From assembly GCF_011764585.1 (NCBI RefSeq), contig NZ_AP022853.1:2699501-2763500 (forward strand): 64,000 nt of DNA. Direction: 5' to 3'. Positions 36,745-43,943 of the stretch are shown piece after piece. Within the stretch, counting starts at the first letter, position 1. The number at the start of each line of letters is the position of its first letter. The position numbers were made by a program, and so were the translations under genes. The stretch is from Sulfurimicrobium lacus (GTDB taxonomy: Bacteria; Pseudomonadota; Gammaproteobacteria; Burkholderiales; Sulfuricellaceae). The notes under the pieces are model-generated. The model was not told where the DNA came from, searched no databases, and saw nothing but the letters and a program-made list of their open reading frames with translations.

Positions 36745-39700
36745 CTATTGCAGCACCACCAGCGGGATGTCGTTGAGGTAGACGTATTCGCGCAGGGTCT
36801 GGCCGGCCGGGGTGGTTTCGGCAATGAGGTGGCCGGCCGTGTCGTAGAGGTAGACGGTGTCGGCGCTGCCGCTCTTCCGGATGCGCTGCCCGAGGGCGTT
36901 GAGCTGGTAGTGCGTGGTGCCGGCTGCGGTGACGGCTTGGGCGAGTCGGCCTTTGGCGTCGTAGGCGAGCTGGTTTGTTCCATCATTGGTGGTGCTGCCG
37001 TTGGCGTCGTAGGCGTAGTTCTTTGCCGGGCTGTCGATGGCGAGCAGCCGGTTGCTGGCGGGGTCGGTGGTGTAGCTGCGGGTGGCGGCGCCGGTGGTCT
37101 GGCTGACGCGGTTGCCGTTGGGGTCGTAGGCGTAGCCGTAGTTGGTGGTTGGCAGGACGGCGCCGGTGAGGCGGTCGAGGTTGTCGTAGCCGTAGACGGC
37201 GCTGTGGGCGGCGTCGCCGCCGTCGATCTGGGCGGTGATGCGGTTGGCAAGATCATACCCGAGCAGCCAGGTCTGGCCGGCGAGACTGTAGGCGGCTATG
37301 CGGCCGTCCTGGTCGTAGCTGCGGGTGTGGGTCTGGCCGCTGCCGTCGGTGTAGCTTTTAATGCCGCCGAAGGGTTGGTATTGGATGTTGCCGGCGAGGA
37401 CTTTGCTCTGGCCGTTGTCGGTGAGGCGCACTTCGCTGATGTGGCCGCTGCTGTCGCGGGTGTAGGCGAGTTGGCGTCCGCTGGGGTAGGTAAGACCGGC
37501 GAGGCGTCCGCCGCTGTAGCTGTAGGCGGTGGTGTAGCTGATGCCGTTGAGGATGCGGGTTTCTGTGTTGACTCGGCCTTGCGGGTCGTAGCTGTATTGG
37601 TTGGCGCTGGTGAGGACGCCGCCGGTATAGTCTTCGATCTTGCCGAGCCGGCCGAGGCCGTTCTGGCCGAGGTCCCAGGTGTAGCGGGTTTCGCTGCCGT
37701 CGTAGGCGTTGGCGGTGTTGCGGTTCAGGGGGTCGGTGATGCCGGTGAGGTTGCCGTTGGCGTCGTAGCGGTAGGCGGTGCTTTGGTTCTGGGCGCCGAT
37801 GTCTTGGGCGAGCCGGTTGAGGGCGTCGAAGACGCGTTGGCGCAGTTGGGTGAGGGTGCCTGACGGGTCGTGTATTTCTTCGCGGGTGCGGTTGCCGATG
37901 GCGTCGAGGGTGTAGTCGATCCGGTTGCCGAGGCTGTCGCTGATGCGGGTGAGGCGGTGGGCGTCGTCGTAAGTGTAATTGAGACTGCTGCCGTCGGGCT
38001 GGACGATTTGGGTGAGTTGGCCGACGTTGTCGTATTGGTAGCGGGTGGTTTCTCCGCCGACGCTGCGGCTGGTGAGGCGTTGGCGCAGGTCGTAGCCGAG
38101 TTGGGTGGCGAGGCCGTTGGGGTCGATGAGGGTGAGCGGGTTGCCGTTGAGGTCGTAGGCGCTGATCTGGGTGGTGTAGCCGAGGGCGTTGGTGAGGCTG
38201 GCGAGGTTGCCGCGTTTGCCCAGGTCGGGGTCGGTGGGGCCGTAGTATGTGTACGTCGTGAGGTCGGCGACGTCGGTTCTCGGGCCGTCCAGGGTGAGGA
38301 TCTGGCCGTAGGGGTTGTAGGTGTAGGTCCAGGTGCGCGGTGTCCCCACCGGGGTGGCGCTGAGACCTTGGGCGCCGGTGGCGTCAAGGGTGGATTGGAG
38401 GGTCTTGGTGAGCGGGTTGCCTTGGGCGTCGTAGGTGTAGCTGGTGAGGCGTTGGGGCTCGGCGATCTTGAGCGGCAGGCGGTAGCTGGGGTGCCAGCTG
38501 GTGCTGATGGTGCGCGCCTGGGGCGTGCCGACGGCTTCAATGCGGCTGGTTTCGAGGTTGCGGGTGAGGTCGTAGCTGTAGGTGGTGCGGGTGCCGTTGA
38601 AGTCGGTGCGGCTGGATAGGTTGCCGTCTCCGTCGTAGGTCTGGGCGCTGCTCGCGGCGCCACAGCCGGAGCCGCCGGGTTGGTTGGTGCCGGTGCTCTT
38701 GGCGACGCCGAGGATGGTCTGGAAGTTGTAGGTGCGCACAGTGCCGAGCGGGTCGGTGACCGCAGTACTGTTGGTGCCGAAGTTGAGTCCGTATGTATCG
38801 ACGTTGCCCGCGTGGGCTTCGCCGATGGCGCGGCCGCTGCTGTCGTAGCTGTATGTCGCGTAGCGCACGCCGTTCTCGTCGGTGATGCCGGTGAGAGCGT
38901 GCGGCAGGTTGGCTCCGCCGGTGTTGGCGGCTTCGTTGTAGTGGTAGGTGCGAACCTTGTTGTCGGGGTAGGTGACGCTCTTGAGGTTCCTGTTGGCGTC
39001 GTAGGCGTAGCGGTATTTCCCGCCGGCGGGGTCGGTGATCATGACGATTTGAAGCGAGATGTCGTAGTCGAAGCGGAGGAAGCGGCCGTTCGAATCGGTC
39101 AGCCGGATGACCCGGCCAAGTGGCAGGATCATGGTCGTGGCATTGCCGGCAGCGTCCAGCACATAGCCGCCGTTCGGGCCGGCGGTGCCGTCGCTGTAGG
39201 TCAGCGTTTGGGTCCGTTGTTGACGGTCGGCGATGCTCAGCAGTCTGCCATTGGCATCGTAGGTTTCGAGTGTGTCGTCGGCCTTCCGCAACGTCCAGCC
39301 CACGGTGGTGCCGGAGGCATCGGCCAGGCGCGTCAATTTCTCAGGCACGTCGCCGTCAGCCACCCACTGGTTGTTGTTCAGGGTATATTTGAGCGCCCGG
39401 TTGTCGATGCCGTTGACCTGGGTTTCGTAGTAGACGATGTGCGTGACCGCGCTCTGGATGCCGGTGCGCCAGTTGTAGCCGATCCGGCTGAAGAAGTCCG
39501 CGCGGCCGTTGTATACCCGGGTGATCTTCAGCGGGAATGGGCCGCCGCCGACGTAGTCCGTCTCCGACAAATACTTGTTGCCGCTGCCGATGCTGATGGG
39601 GTTGGGGGTTTGCGGACTTGACTCGGTGCAGGCGCCGAAATTCTTGGGGCTGATGGGAAGGCAGCTCGAGTTCGATGCGTAGAATCCTGCGTTGCAGGCG

Positions 39701-40233
39701 CAAACTCCGTTGCTGGAGGTGCTGTTGGGGGGACAGGTGGTGGTGTATGCACTGAGGGTGGTCCCGCGCGCACCCTCGGCAGAAACCATCTCGCACCAGG
39801 GGTAATCGCCCAAACCCAGTACGCTCCCGGCAAATAGCGGGGAATGACGGCATGCTTGCACATCGTTCGACGCCTTCAGCAAGGCCAGGCAAGCTTCTGC
39901 CGGGTCTGTTTTTACGCCGCTACGGACCGACCCCCATACACCACCGGGTTCCAGCACCGGGCAGCAGCTGTCGTTCTCGCAGTACAGGACACTGTAAAAC
40001 TCGACCGAAACCGAGAGTGGTGCGTTCCCATCCGCGTGGGCTTGAAAAGTGCTCGGTAGAAGACAAGAAAACAACATCATCAGGATTAGTCGTCGCTTCC
40101 AGCAAGGATCACTGGTTCCGGGTTTACAGCAACGGAACCGCTTGATGCCGTTATGGATGGCCGTTATCGCGAGGCTGGACACCCGCATGATGAATGAATC
40201 GACGGACATCACCATCTCGTTGCTTTTTTGCAT
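36745..40233 (-). CDS. Exported YD-repeat (Rhs shell) protein B, lacking the core
   Basis: 1162 residues from the ATG at 40233 (AAGGAA upstream; the longer frame to 40305 is not needed). From the Cys-rich region to the end it matches shell A almost base for base at a constant offset of 6384, again ending REYVYLNDIPLVVLQ. The first 80 residues differ more (RFRCCKPGTSDPCWKRRLIL in place of the shell A segment) but keep the signal MMLFSCLLPSTFQAHA. Such identity over 3 kb with a divergent 5' end points to recent duplication or gene conversion. Confidence 0.85.
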   Translation of the reverse strand: MQKSNEMVMSVDSFIMRVSSLAITAIHNGIKRFRCCKPGTSDPCWKRRLILMMLFSCLLPSTFQAHADGNAPLSVSVEFYSVLYCENDSCCPVLEPGGVWGSVRSGVKTDPAEACLALLKASNDVQACRHSPLFAGSVLGLGDYPWCEMVSAEGARGTTLSAYTTTCPPNSTSSNGVCACNAGFYASNSSCLPISPKNFGACTESSPQTPNPISIGSGNKYLSETDYVGGGPFPLKITRVYNGRADFFSRIGYNWRTGIQSAVTHIVYYETQVNGIDNRALKYTLNNNQWVADGDVPEKLTRLADASGTTVGWTLRKADDTLETYDANGRLLSIADRQQRTQTLTYSDGTAGPNGGYVLDAAGNATTMILPLGRVIRLTDSNGRFLRFDYDISLQIVMITDPAGGKYRYAYDANRNLKSVTYPDNKVRTYHYNEAANTGGANLPHALTGITDENGVRYATYSYDSSGRAIGEAHAGNVDTYGLNFGTNSTAVTDPLGTVRTYNFQTILGVAKSTGTNQPGGSGCGAASSAQTYDGDGNLSSRTDFNGTRTTYSYDLTRNLETSRIEAVGTPQARTISTSWHPSYRLPLKIAEPQRLTSYTYDAQGNPLTKTLQSTLDATGAQGLSATPVGTPRTWTYTYNPYGQILTLDGPRTDVADLTTYTYYGPTDPDLGKRGNLASLTNALGYTTQISAYDLNGNPLTLIDPNGLATQLGYDLRQRLTSRSVGGETTRYQYDNVGQLTQIVQPDGSSLNYTYDDAHRLTRISDSLGNRIDYTLDAIGNRTREEIHDPSGTLTQLRQRVFDALNRLAQDIGAQNQSTAYRYDANGNLTGITDPLNRNTANAYDGSETRYTWDLGQNGLGRLGKIEDYTGGVLTSANQYSYDPQGRVNTETRILNGISYTTAYSYSGGRLAGLTYPSGRQLAYTRDSSGHISEVRLTDNGQSKVLAGNIQYQPFGGIKSYTDGSGQTHTRSYDQDGRIAAYSLAGQTWLLGYDLANRITAQIDGGDAAHSAVYGYDNLDRLTGAVLPTTNYGYAYDPNGNRVSQTTGAATRSYTTDPASNRLLAIDSPAKNYAYDANGSTTNDGTNQLAYDAKGRLAQAVTAAGTTHYQLNALGQRIRKSGSADTVYLYDTAGHLIAETTPAGQTLREYVYLNDIPLVVLQ

Positions 40234-40554
40234 ATCCTGTTTCCTTAAATTGCTCTCGTCGGAACACTTAACATGCCTGCCGATTAATGAACGAGCCGCG
40301 AACATGAACGGCTAATCCACTGGTTTTTTGTGGGGTGTTGAAGGGTTCTTGCTAAACCCGTCTTTTAGTTTCACTCCGATTTCTTTGGGCTATCTTGGAT
40401 AGCGCATGATCACGCTTTATTCTTTTGCCAAATCTAATTCGAGTCTTACCCGTTATCACTCCAGACCCGTTGTCCAGGATATTTATCACGTGCGGCGCAA
40501 CGCGCTTCGCTTGTTGGCGCCCTACCGGGTGCGTTTTACGCGCGTTATGCAAAT
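40234..40554. other. Intergenic region upstream of shell gene B
   Basis: About 320 bp. The 170 bp nearest the gene match the upstream region of shell A. Further out lies an imperfect inverted repeat GGCGCAAC / GTTGGCGCC (around 40495-40522). I see no supported gene. Confidence 0.5.
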
Positions 40555-40671
40555 TTAAGCGACCCTGCCCCCTTTGATTGCAGCATTCCCATATGGCCCC
40601 ATTCCAGGATTGTCCAATCCACTTGGGTCCACCTTACTCATCGAGTTCCCGCCGACATAGGCATAGTTATT
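40555..40671 (-). pseudogene. Orphan Rhs core end (displaced tip remnant)
   Basis: Right after immunity gene C, a frame reads NNYAYVGGNSMSKVDPSGL followed by about 18 residues and TAA. This matches the last stretch of the Rhs core (compare NTYTYVNGNPLSYVDPLGL of toxin A), with no upstream core. Fragments like this are left behind when a new tip and immunity gene are inserted ahead of the old ones. Confidence 0.75.
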
Positions 40672-41053
40672 TGCGAGGCACATTTCCGTTTGCTTTGCCT
40701 CGGCCTCTTAAGAAACGCCGAAAGACAACACTACTTGAAATCAAAAAGACAAACAGTACGAGATATCGGACTACTTTGACGAACCACGTCTCCTGCATCG
40801 CAGCTAAAACAAGTGGTACAGGGACGAGTGCGGCAACAATCCAGTCAAACAGCCAAAGCCTACGCAATCCAGCAGTAAGCTGCAGATTGGGTGACGCCAA
40901 AAAAGCGACGAATACAGCTATCCCCGCGATTATTGAGAAAAAAATGGAGGAACTAGCATTGGTTAAACGAATGCACAGGAATATGGCAACACCCGCTGCG
41001 GCGCTTGCGATCGTTGCAATCAGGAAACGCCAAAAAATGCTAAGAGCTACCAT
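40667..41053 (-). CDS. Putative immunity protein C (polytopic membrane protein)
   Basis: 128 residues with four hydrophobic helices (FLIATIASAAAGVAIFLCI, IFFSIIAGIAVFVAFLA, WIVAALVPVPLVLAAM, VVRYLVLFVFLISSSVVF) and a basic C-terminus. The ATG overlaps the toxin C stop by seven bases (ATGGTAG). A membrane-embedded immunity protein fits a tip that acts on the inner membrane, as with pore-forming colicins. No family is recognised. Confidence 0.62.
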   Translation of the reverse strand: MVALSIFWRFLIATIASAAAGVAIFLCIRLTNASSSIFFSIIAGIAVFVAFLASPNLQLTAGLRRLWLFDWIVAALVPVPLVLAAMQETWFVKVVRYLVLFVFLISSSVVFRRFLRGRGKANGNVPRK

Positions 41054-42942
41054 TTAAATCCCCAGGAGTTACTTACAGATTGACCCTCACCATAAAAGAC
41101 GCCGTATCCTTCACCAAAAGTCCCCTTGGACGCTGAAATCCCTCCATCTCCTACATTCACTGATGCGCCGACGCCCGGTCCCCAGCCGGCTGCAATACCC
41201 ATGTAGTCTGATTTTTGAGGAGACGATAGACCTTTGCACATTGTATCCCCGATACCACCACCAGCTTGCCCCCCCCAACCAGCATATGCGCCATATACAT
41301 TTTTGTTTATTACCGTGCCCTGAAAACCGAGCGCGACACCAGTCTCGGCAATAGTTATTGAAACATTGACGTCGATACCACCACCGCGCCCCCACCCTGC
41401 AGCAGCTGTAACGCCAAGGCCAAATGAAACGCTTGATTCAAGTCCATACAGATCAACACGAGAAATCGGATTCCCGCTCACATAGCTATAGGTATTAATG
41501 CCACCTTTGAGCCCAATCGGGTCACTGGTGGTGTATCCACCGCGAGCCGGATCATAATCCCTGAACCAGTTGTAATGAAGGTTGGTTTCCTTGTCGAAGT
41601 ACTGCCCCGGGAAGCGCAAGTTCAAGGTGAACGGCACCCCATCCCCATCCGGGTCCTGCTCCGGCGCAGCCGTGCCGAACGGCTCCGCCAGCGGGTCGTT
41701 GCGCCACACGATGCGGTTCTGTTCGTCGGTCACCACCCTTGGGGTGTCGAGGTGGTCGCTGTGCAAGTAGTAGACCTGCAATCCCGCCGGGCTGACGGTG
41801 ATGCTTACTGCTGACGCGTAGCTCTCCCCTCCCCCGTTGTCGATGGCCTTGGCGGTGAGGCTGTATTGGCCTGCCGCGACGTTCTGCCAGGTGGCGCTGT
41901 AGGGGGCGGCGGTGGCGGTGCCGATCAGGGTGGTGCCCTGGTAGTACTCGACCCGGGCGATCTGTCCGTCCGTGTCCTGGGCGCTGGCGGCAAGGTCGAT
42001 GGTCGCCGGGGCGGTGAAGGTCTGGCCTGCGGTCGGCCCGGTGAGGGTGATGCTCGGCAGCTGGTTGGGCAGGACGATGATGGTCACGGCGGTTGAGGTG
42101 GTGGTTGCGCCTTTGTCGTCAGTGGCCTTGGCGGTCAGGCTGTATTGCCCTGCCGGGGCGTTTTGCCAGGTGGCGATGTAGGGCGCGGATGTTGCCGTGC
42201 CGATCAGGGTGGTGCCCTGGTAGTACTCGACTTTTGATATGGTGCCGTCGCTGTCGCCGGCGGTGGCTGTCAGGGTGACGCTGGCCGGGGCGATGTAGAC
42301 TGCTTTGTTGGCCGGTGCGGTGAGGCTGACGCTCGGCGGTGCGTCGACGATAATCTGCACCGGCGCCGAGGTGGTGGTCGCGCCACTTTTGTCGGTGGCT
42401 CGGGCGGTGAGCGTGTAGCTGCCGGCCGGGGCGTTCGTCCAGTTGATGCCGTAGGGGGCGGCGGTGTCCGTGCCGATCAGGGTGGTGCCACGGTAGAACT
42501 CGACCTTGGTGATGCTGTCGTCGCTGTCGGCGGCGGTGGCCGTGAGCGTGACGCTGGCCGGGGCAACGTAGATTGTGTTGTTGGCCGGGGCGGTGAGGCT
42601 GACCGTCGGGGGCGCGTCGATGCTGATCTTCGCCGGGTTTGAGCTGCTCGTGATGCCCTTGTCGTCGGTGGCCTTGGCGCTGAGTGCGTAGTACCCTGCC
42701 GGAGCATTCGTCCAGGTGATACTGTACGGAGCAGCGGTCGCCGTGCCGATCAGGGTGGTGCCTTGGTAGAATTCGACCTTGGTGATGGTGCCGTCGCTAT
42801 CGGCGGCGGTGGCCGTCAGGGTGACGCTGGCCGGGGCGAGGTAGAGCTGGCCGGCCGTGGGGCTGGTGAGACCGATGGCTTGGGCCTGCCCGGTAGCCAG
42901 CGCGGCCGCTATCCCCCACAAGATCATCCAGCGCTTGAACAT
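41047..42942 (-). CDS. Exported Ig-repeat/Rhs-core toxin C with Gly-rich tip
   Basis: 631 residues: the shared signal peptide, four Ig-like repeats (about 24-385), the Rhs core, and a tip of about 130 residues. The signature is DPIGL, 18 residues, DLYGL. The tip is Gly-rich with few charges (VTAAAGWGRGGGIDVNVSI, GGQAGGGIGDTM, IAAGWGPGVGASVNVG), like a membrane-active or beta-rich domain. Start MFKRWMILWG at 42942. No shell gene lies upstream; the broken integrase does. It may use a shell made by the other modules or be an orphan. Confidence 0.78.
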   Translation of the reverse strand: MFKRWMILWGIAAALATGQAQAIGLTSPTAGQLYLAPASVTLTATAADSDGTITKVEFYQGTTLIGTATAAPYSITWTNAPAGYYALSAKATDDKGITSSSNPAKISIDAPPTVSLTAPANNTIYVAPASVTLTATAADSDDSITKVEFYRGTTLIGTDTAAPYGINWTNAPAGSYTLTARATDKSGATTTSAPVQIIVDAPPSVSLTAPANKAVYIAPASVTLTATAGDSDGTISKVEYYQGTTLIGTATSAPYIATWQNAPAGQYSLTAKATDDKGATTTSTAVTIIVLPNQLPSITLTGPTAGQTFTAPATIDLAASAQDTDGQIARVEYYQGTTLIGTATAAPYSATWQNVAAGQYSLTAKAIDNGGGESYASAVSITVSPAGLQVYYLHSDHLDTPRVVTDEQNRIVWRNDPLAEPFGTAAPEQDPDGDGVPFTLNLRFPGQYFDKETNLHYNWFRDYDPARGGYTTSDPIGLKGGINTYSYVSGNPISRVDLYGLESSVSFGLGVTAAAGWGRGGGIDVNVSITIAETGVALGFQGTVINKNVYGAYAGWGGQAGGGIGDTMCKGLSSPQKSDYMGIAAGWGPGVGASVNVGDGGISASKGTFGEGYGVFYGEGQSVSNSWGFKW

Positions 42943-43109
42943 CCCTTTGTTCCCTTCCTTTATTTTCTTGCTTGTTCTTGTCTTTTTGCTACTTTGCTTT
43001 TGGGCTGCCTTTCTTTGGGCTGCGCTTTTCTTCTTGGCGTATATATTGCAATGGGATATCACAATAGCATGACCGAACAAATCGGTGAGATGACTTTCTC
43101 GAACATGGG

Positions 43110-43705
43110 GCGGGTATGCCAGGAATAGGCTGCACATCAGGGGTTGGCACTTCAAGCCCTTCGGCTCGCTGCAACTGTTTTCCCGCAGTGCGGGCAACAG
43201 TCCGGGCAAACGCCAGGCGAAGCTTGGCGTACAGGGGATCAGATGATGAGACGTTTAGGCCCAGGTCGCGTAGAAAGTTACGCAGGCCGGATTCAACGAT
43301 CTTGTGCTCGCCACGTCCGACGACAATGCGGATGGTTTCTTCGAAGTCACGAAGCCGTTCAATCCGCTCCTCGATTTCCTCTCCTATCTCTCCGTATTCA
43401 AAGCCGGCTCCCCGATCTTTGTCGTCGCGAAACAGATTGTGGGATTCCCATTTGGAGCAGATCGCGGCGATCAACTCTGGCGTTAACGCGCGGAGCGTGT
43501 CATCCCGTTTAGGAGCGCCTGCGCGGTAATTGGCGAATTCGGCTTCGAGTTCCGCAGTCCGTATGGCAGCCAGTACTTTCGCCTTGGAGCGGTCTGTGGT
43601 TTTAAGGCTGTAATAGAACTCTTCGCGATCCTAATGAATCAGGAGGTCACGGGGGACGCGCATCCGGAATTGATAAACTTTGCCGCGCAAGGAAAGGTGA
43701 TACAT
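43110..43705 (-). pseudogene. Broken tyrosine integrase of the island
   Basis: The ATG at 43705 starts MYHLSLRGKVYQFRMRVPRD, the arm-binding N-terminus of DUF6538-type phage integrases. Codon 25 is TAG (43633-43631). The frame then continues (YYSLKTTDRSKAKVLAAI and on) to about 200 residues and runs into unrelated sequence ahead of toxin C. The catalytic R-H-R-Y half is absent. It lies about 100 bp from the tRNA, the usual place for an island integrase. Confidence 0.8.
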
Positions 43706-43721
43706 GTCAGATTCCTGGTCT

Positions 43722-43742
43722 GTGTTGCGGTTTTGTGTAGCA
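43722..43742. other. Putative integrase arm-type site near attR
   Basis: GTGTTGCG and GTGTAGCA separated by GTTTT; 18 of 21 bases match the segment at 23853-23873 at the other island end, in the same orientation. Confidence 0.4.
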
Positions 43743-43807
43743 CCAGGACTGACCGAAGTCTTTGATTTAGCTATTTTTCTTGCCACATCAATAGCTTGTA
43801 ATGTTAG

Positions 43808-43898
43808 TGGCGGAGAGGGCGGGATTCGAACCCGCGTTAGGATATTATCCTAAACACGCTTTCCAGGCGTGCGACTTAAACCACTCATCCACCTCTCC
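43808..43898 (-). tRNA. tRNA-Ser(GGA)
   Basis: 91 nt with encoded CCA. It has a GGAGAGG acceptor, the anticodon stem CACGC/GCGTG with loop CTGGAAA (anticodon GGA, at 43864-43862), a long variable arm (TTTAGGATAATATCCTAA) and the T-arm GGTTCGAATCC. The last 24 bases form the island attachment repeat, so the gene stayed intact after integration. Confidence 0.97.
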
Positions 43899-43912
43899 GT
43901 GGGAAGCGCGCC

Positions 43913-43941
43913 ATTATATTGAGGTCGGCGCCATCCGTCCA
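43913..43941 (-). promoter_or_regulatory. Promoter of tRNA-Ser
   Basis: TGGACG (43941-43936), a 17-bp spacer and a perfect TATAAT (43918-43913), with the expected start about eight bases before the tRNA. It lies just past, and partly at, the end of the HDOD gene. Confidence 0.75.
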
Positions 43942-43943
43942 GT

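Larger units (their letters stand above)
23773..43831. mobile_element. Decayed 20-kb genomic island at tRNA-Ser(GGA)
   Basis: The interval is bounded by an exact 24-bp direct repeat of the tRNA-Ser acceptor and T-arm end. It contains a broken tyrosine integrase next to the intact tRNA, as expected for an element that entered the 3' end of the gene. Cargo: a Fic protein, an IS21-family element, two Rhs relics, two YD-repeat shells and three Ig-Rhs toxin/immunity pairs. No intact integrase, relaxase or replication gene is visible, so it is probably immobile. Confidence 0.75.

Noticed and set aside
40352-40552. 66-codon minus-strand frame upstream of shell gene B
   Set aside because: It overlaps the duplicated upstream region and a hairpin, and the matching region of shell A does not keep the frame.
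28770-42942. Regularly repeated DNA suggesting a CRISPR array or satellite
   Set aside because: The repeats are about 270 bp, in frame, and encode Ig-like domains; there are no short identical repeats with unique spacers.
42989-43110. C-terminal 50 codons continuing the integrase frame into sequence ahead of toxin C
   Set aside because: The composition changes to that of the toxin leader region and no integrase motif is present, so the homology is taken to end near 43110.
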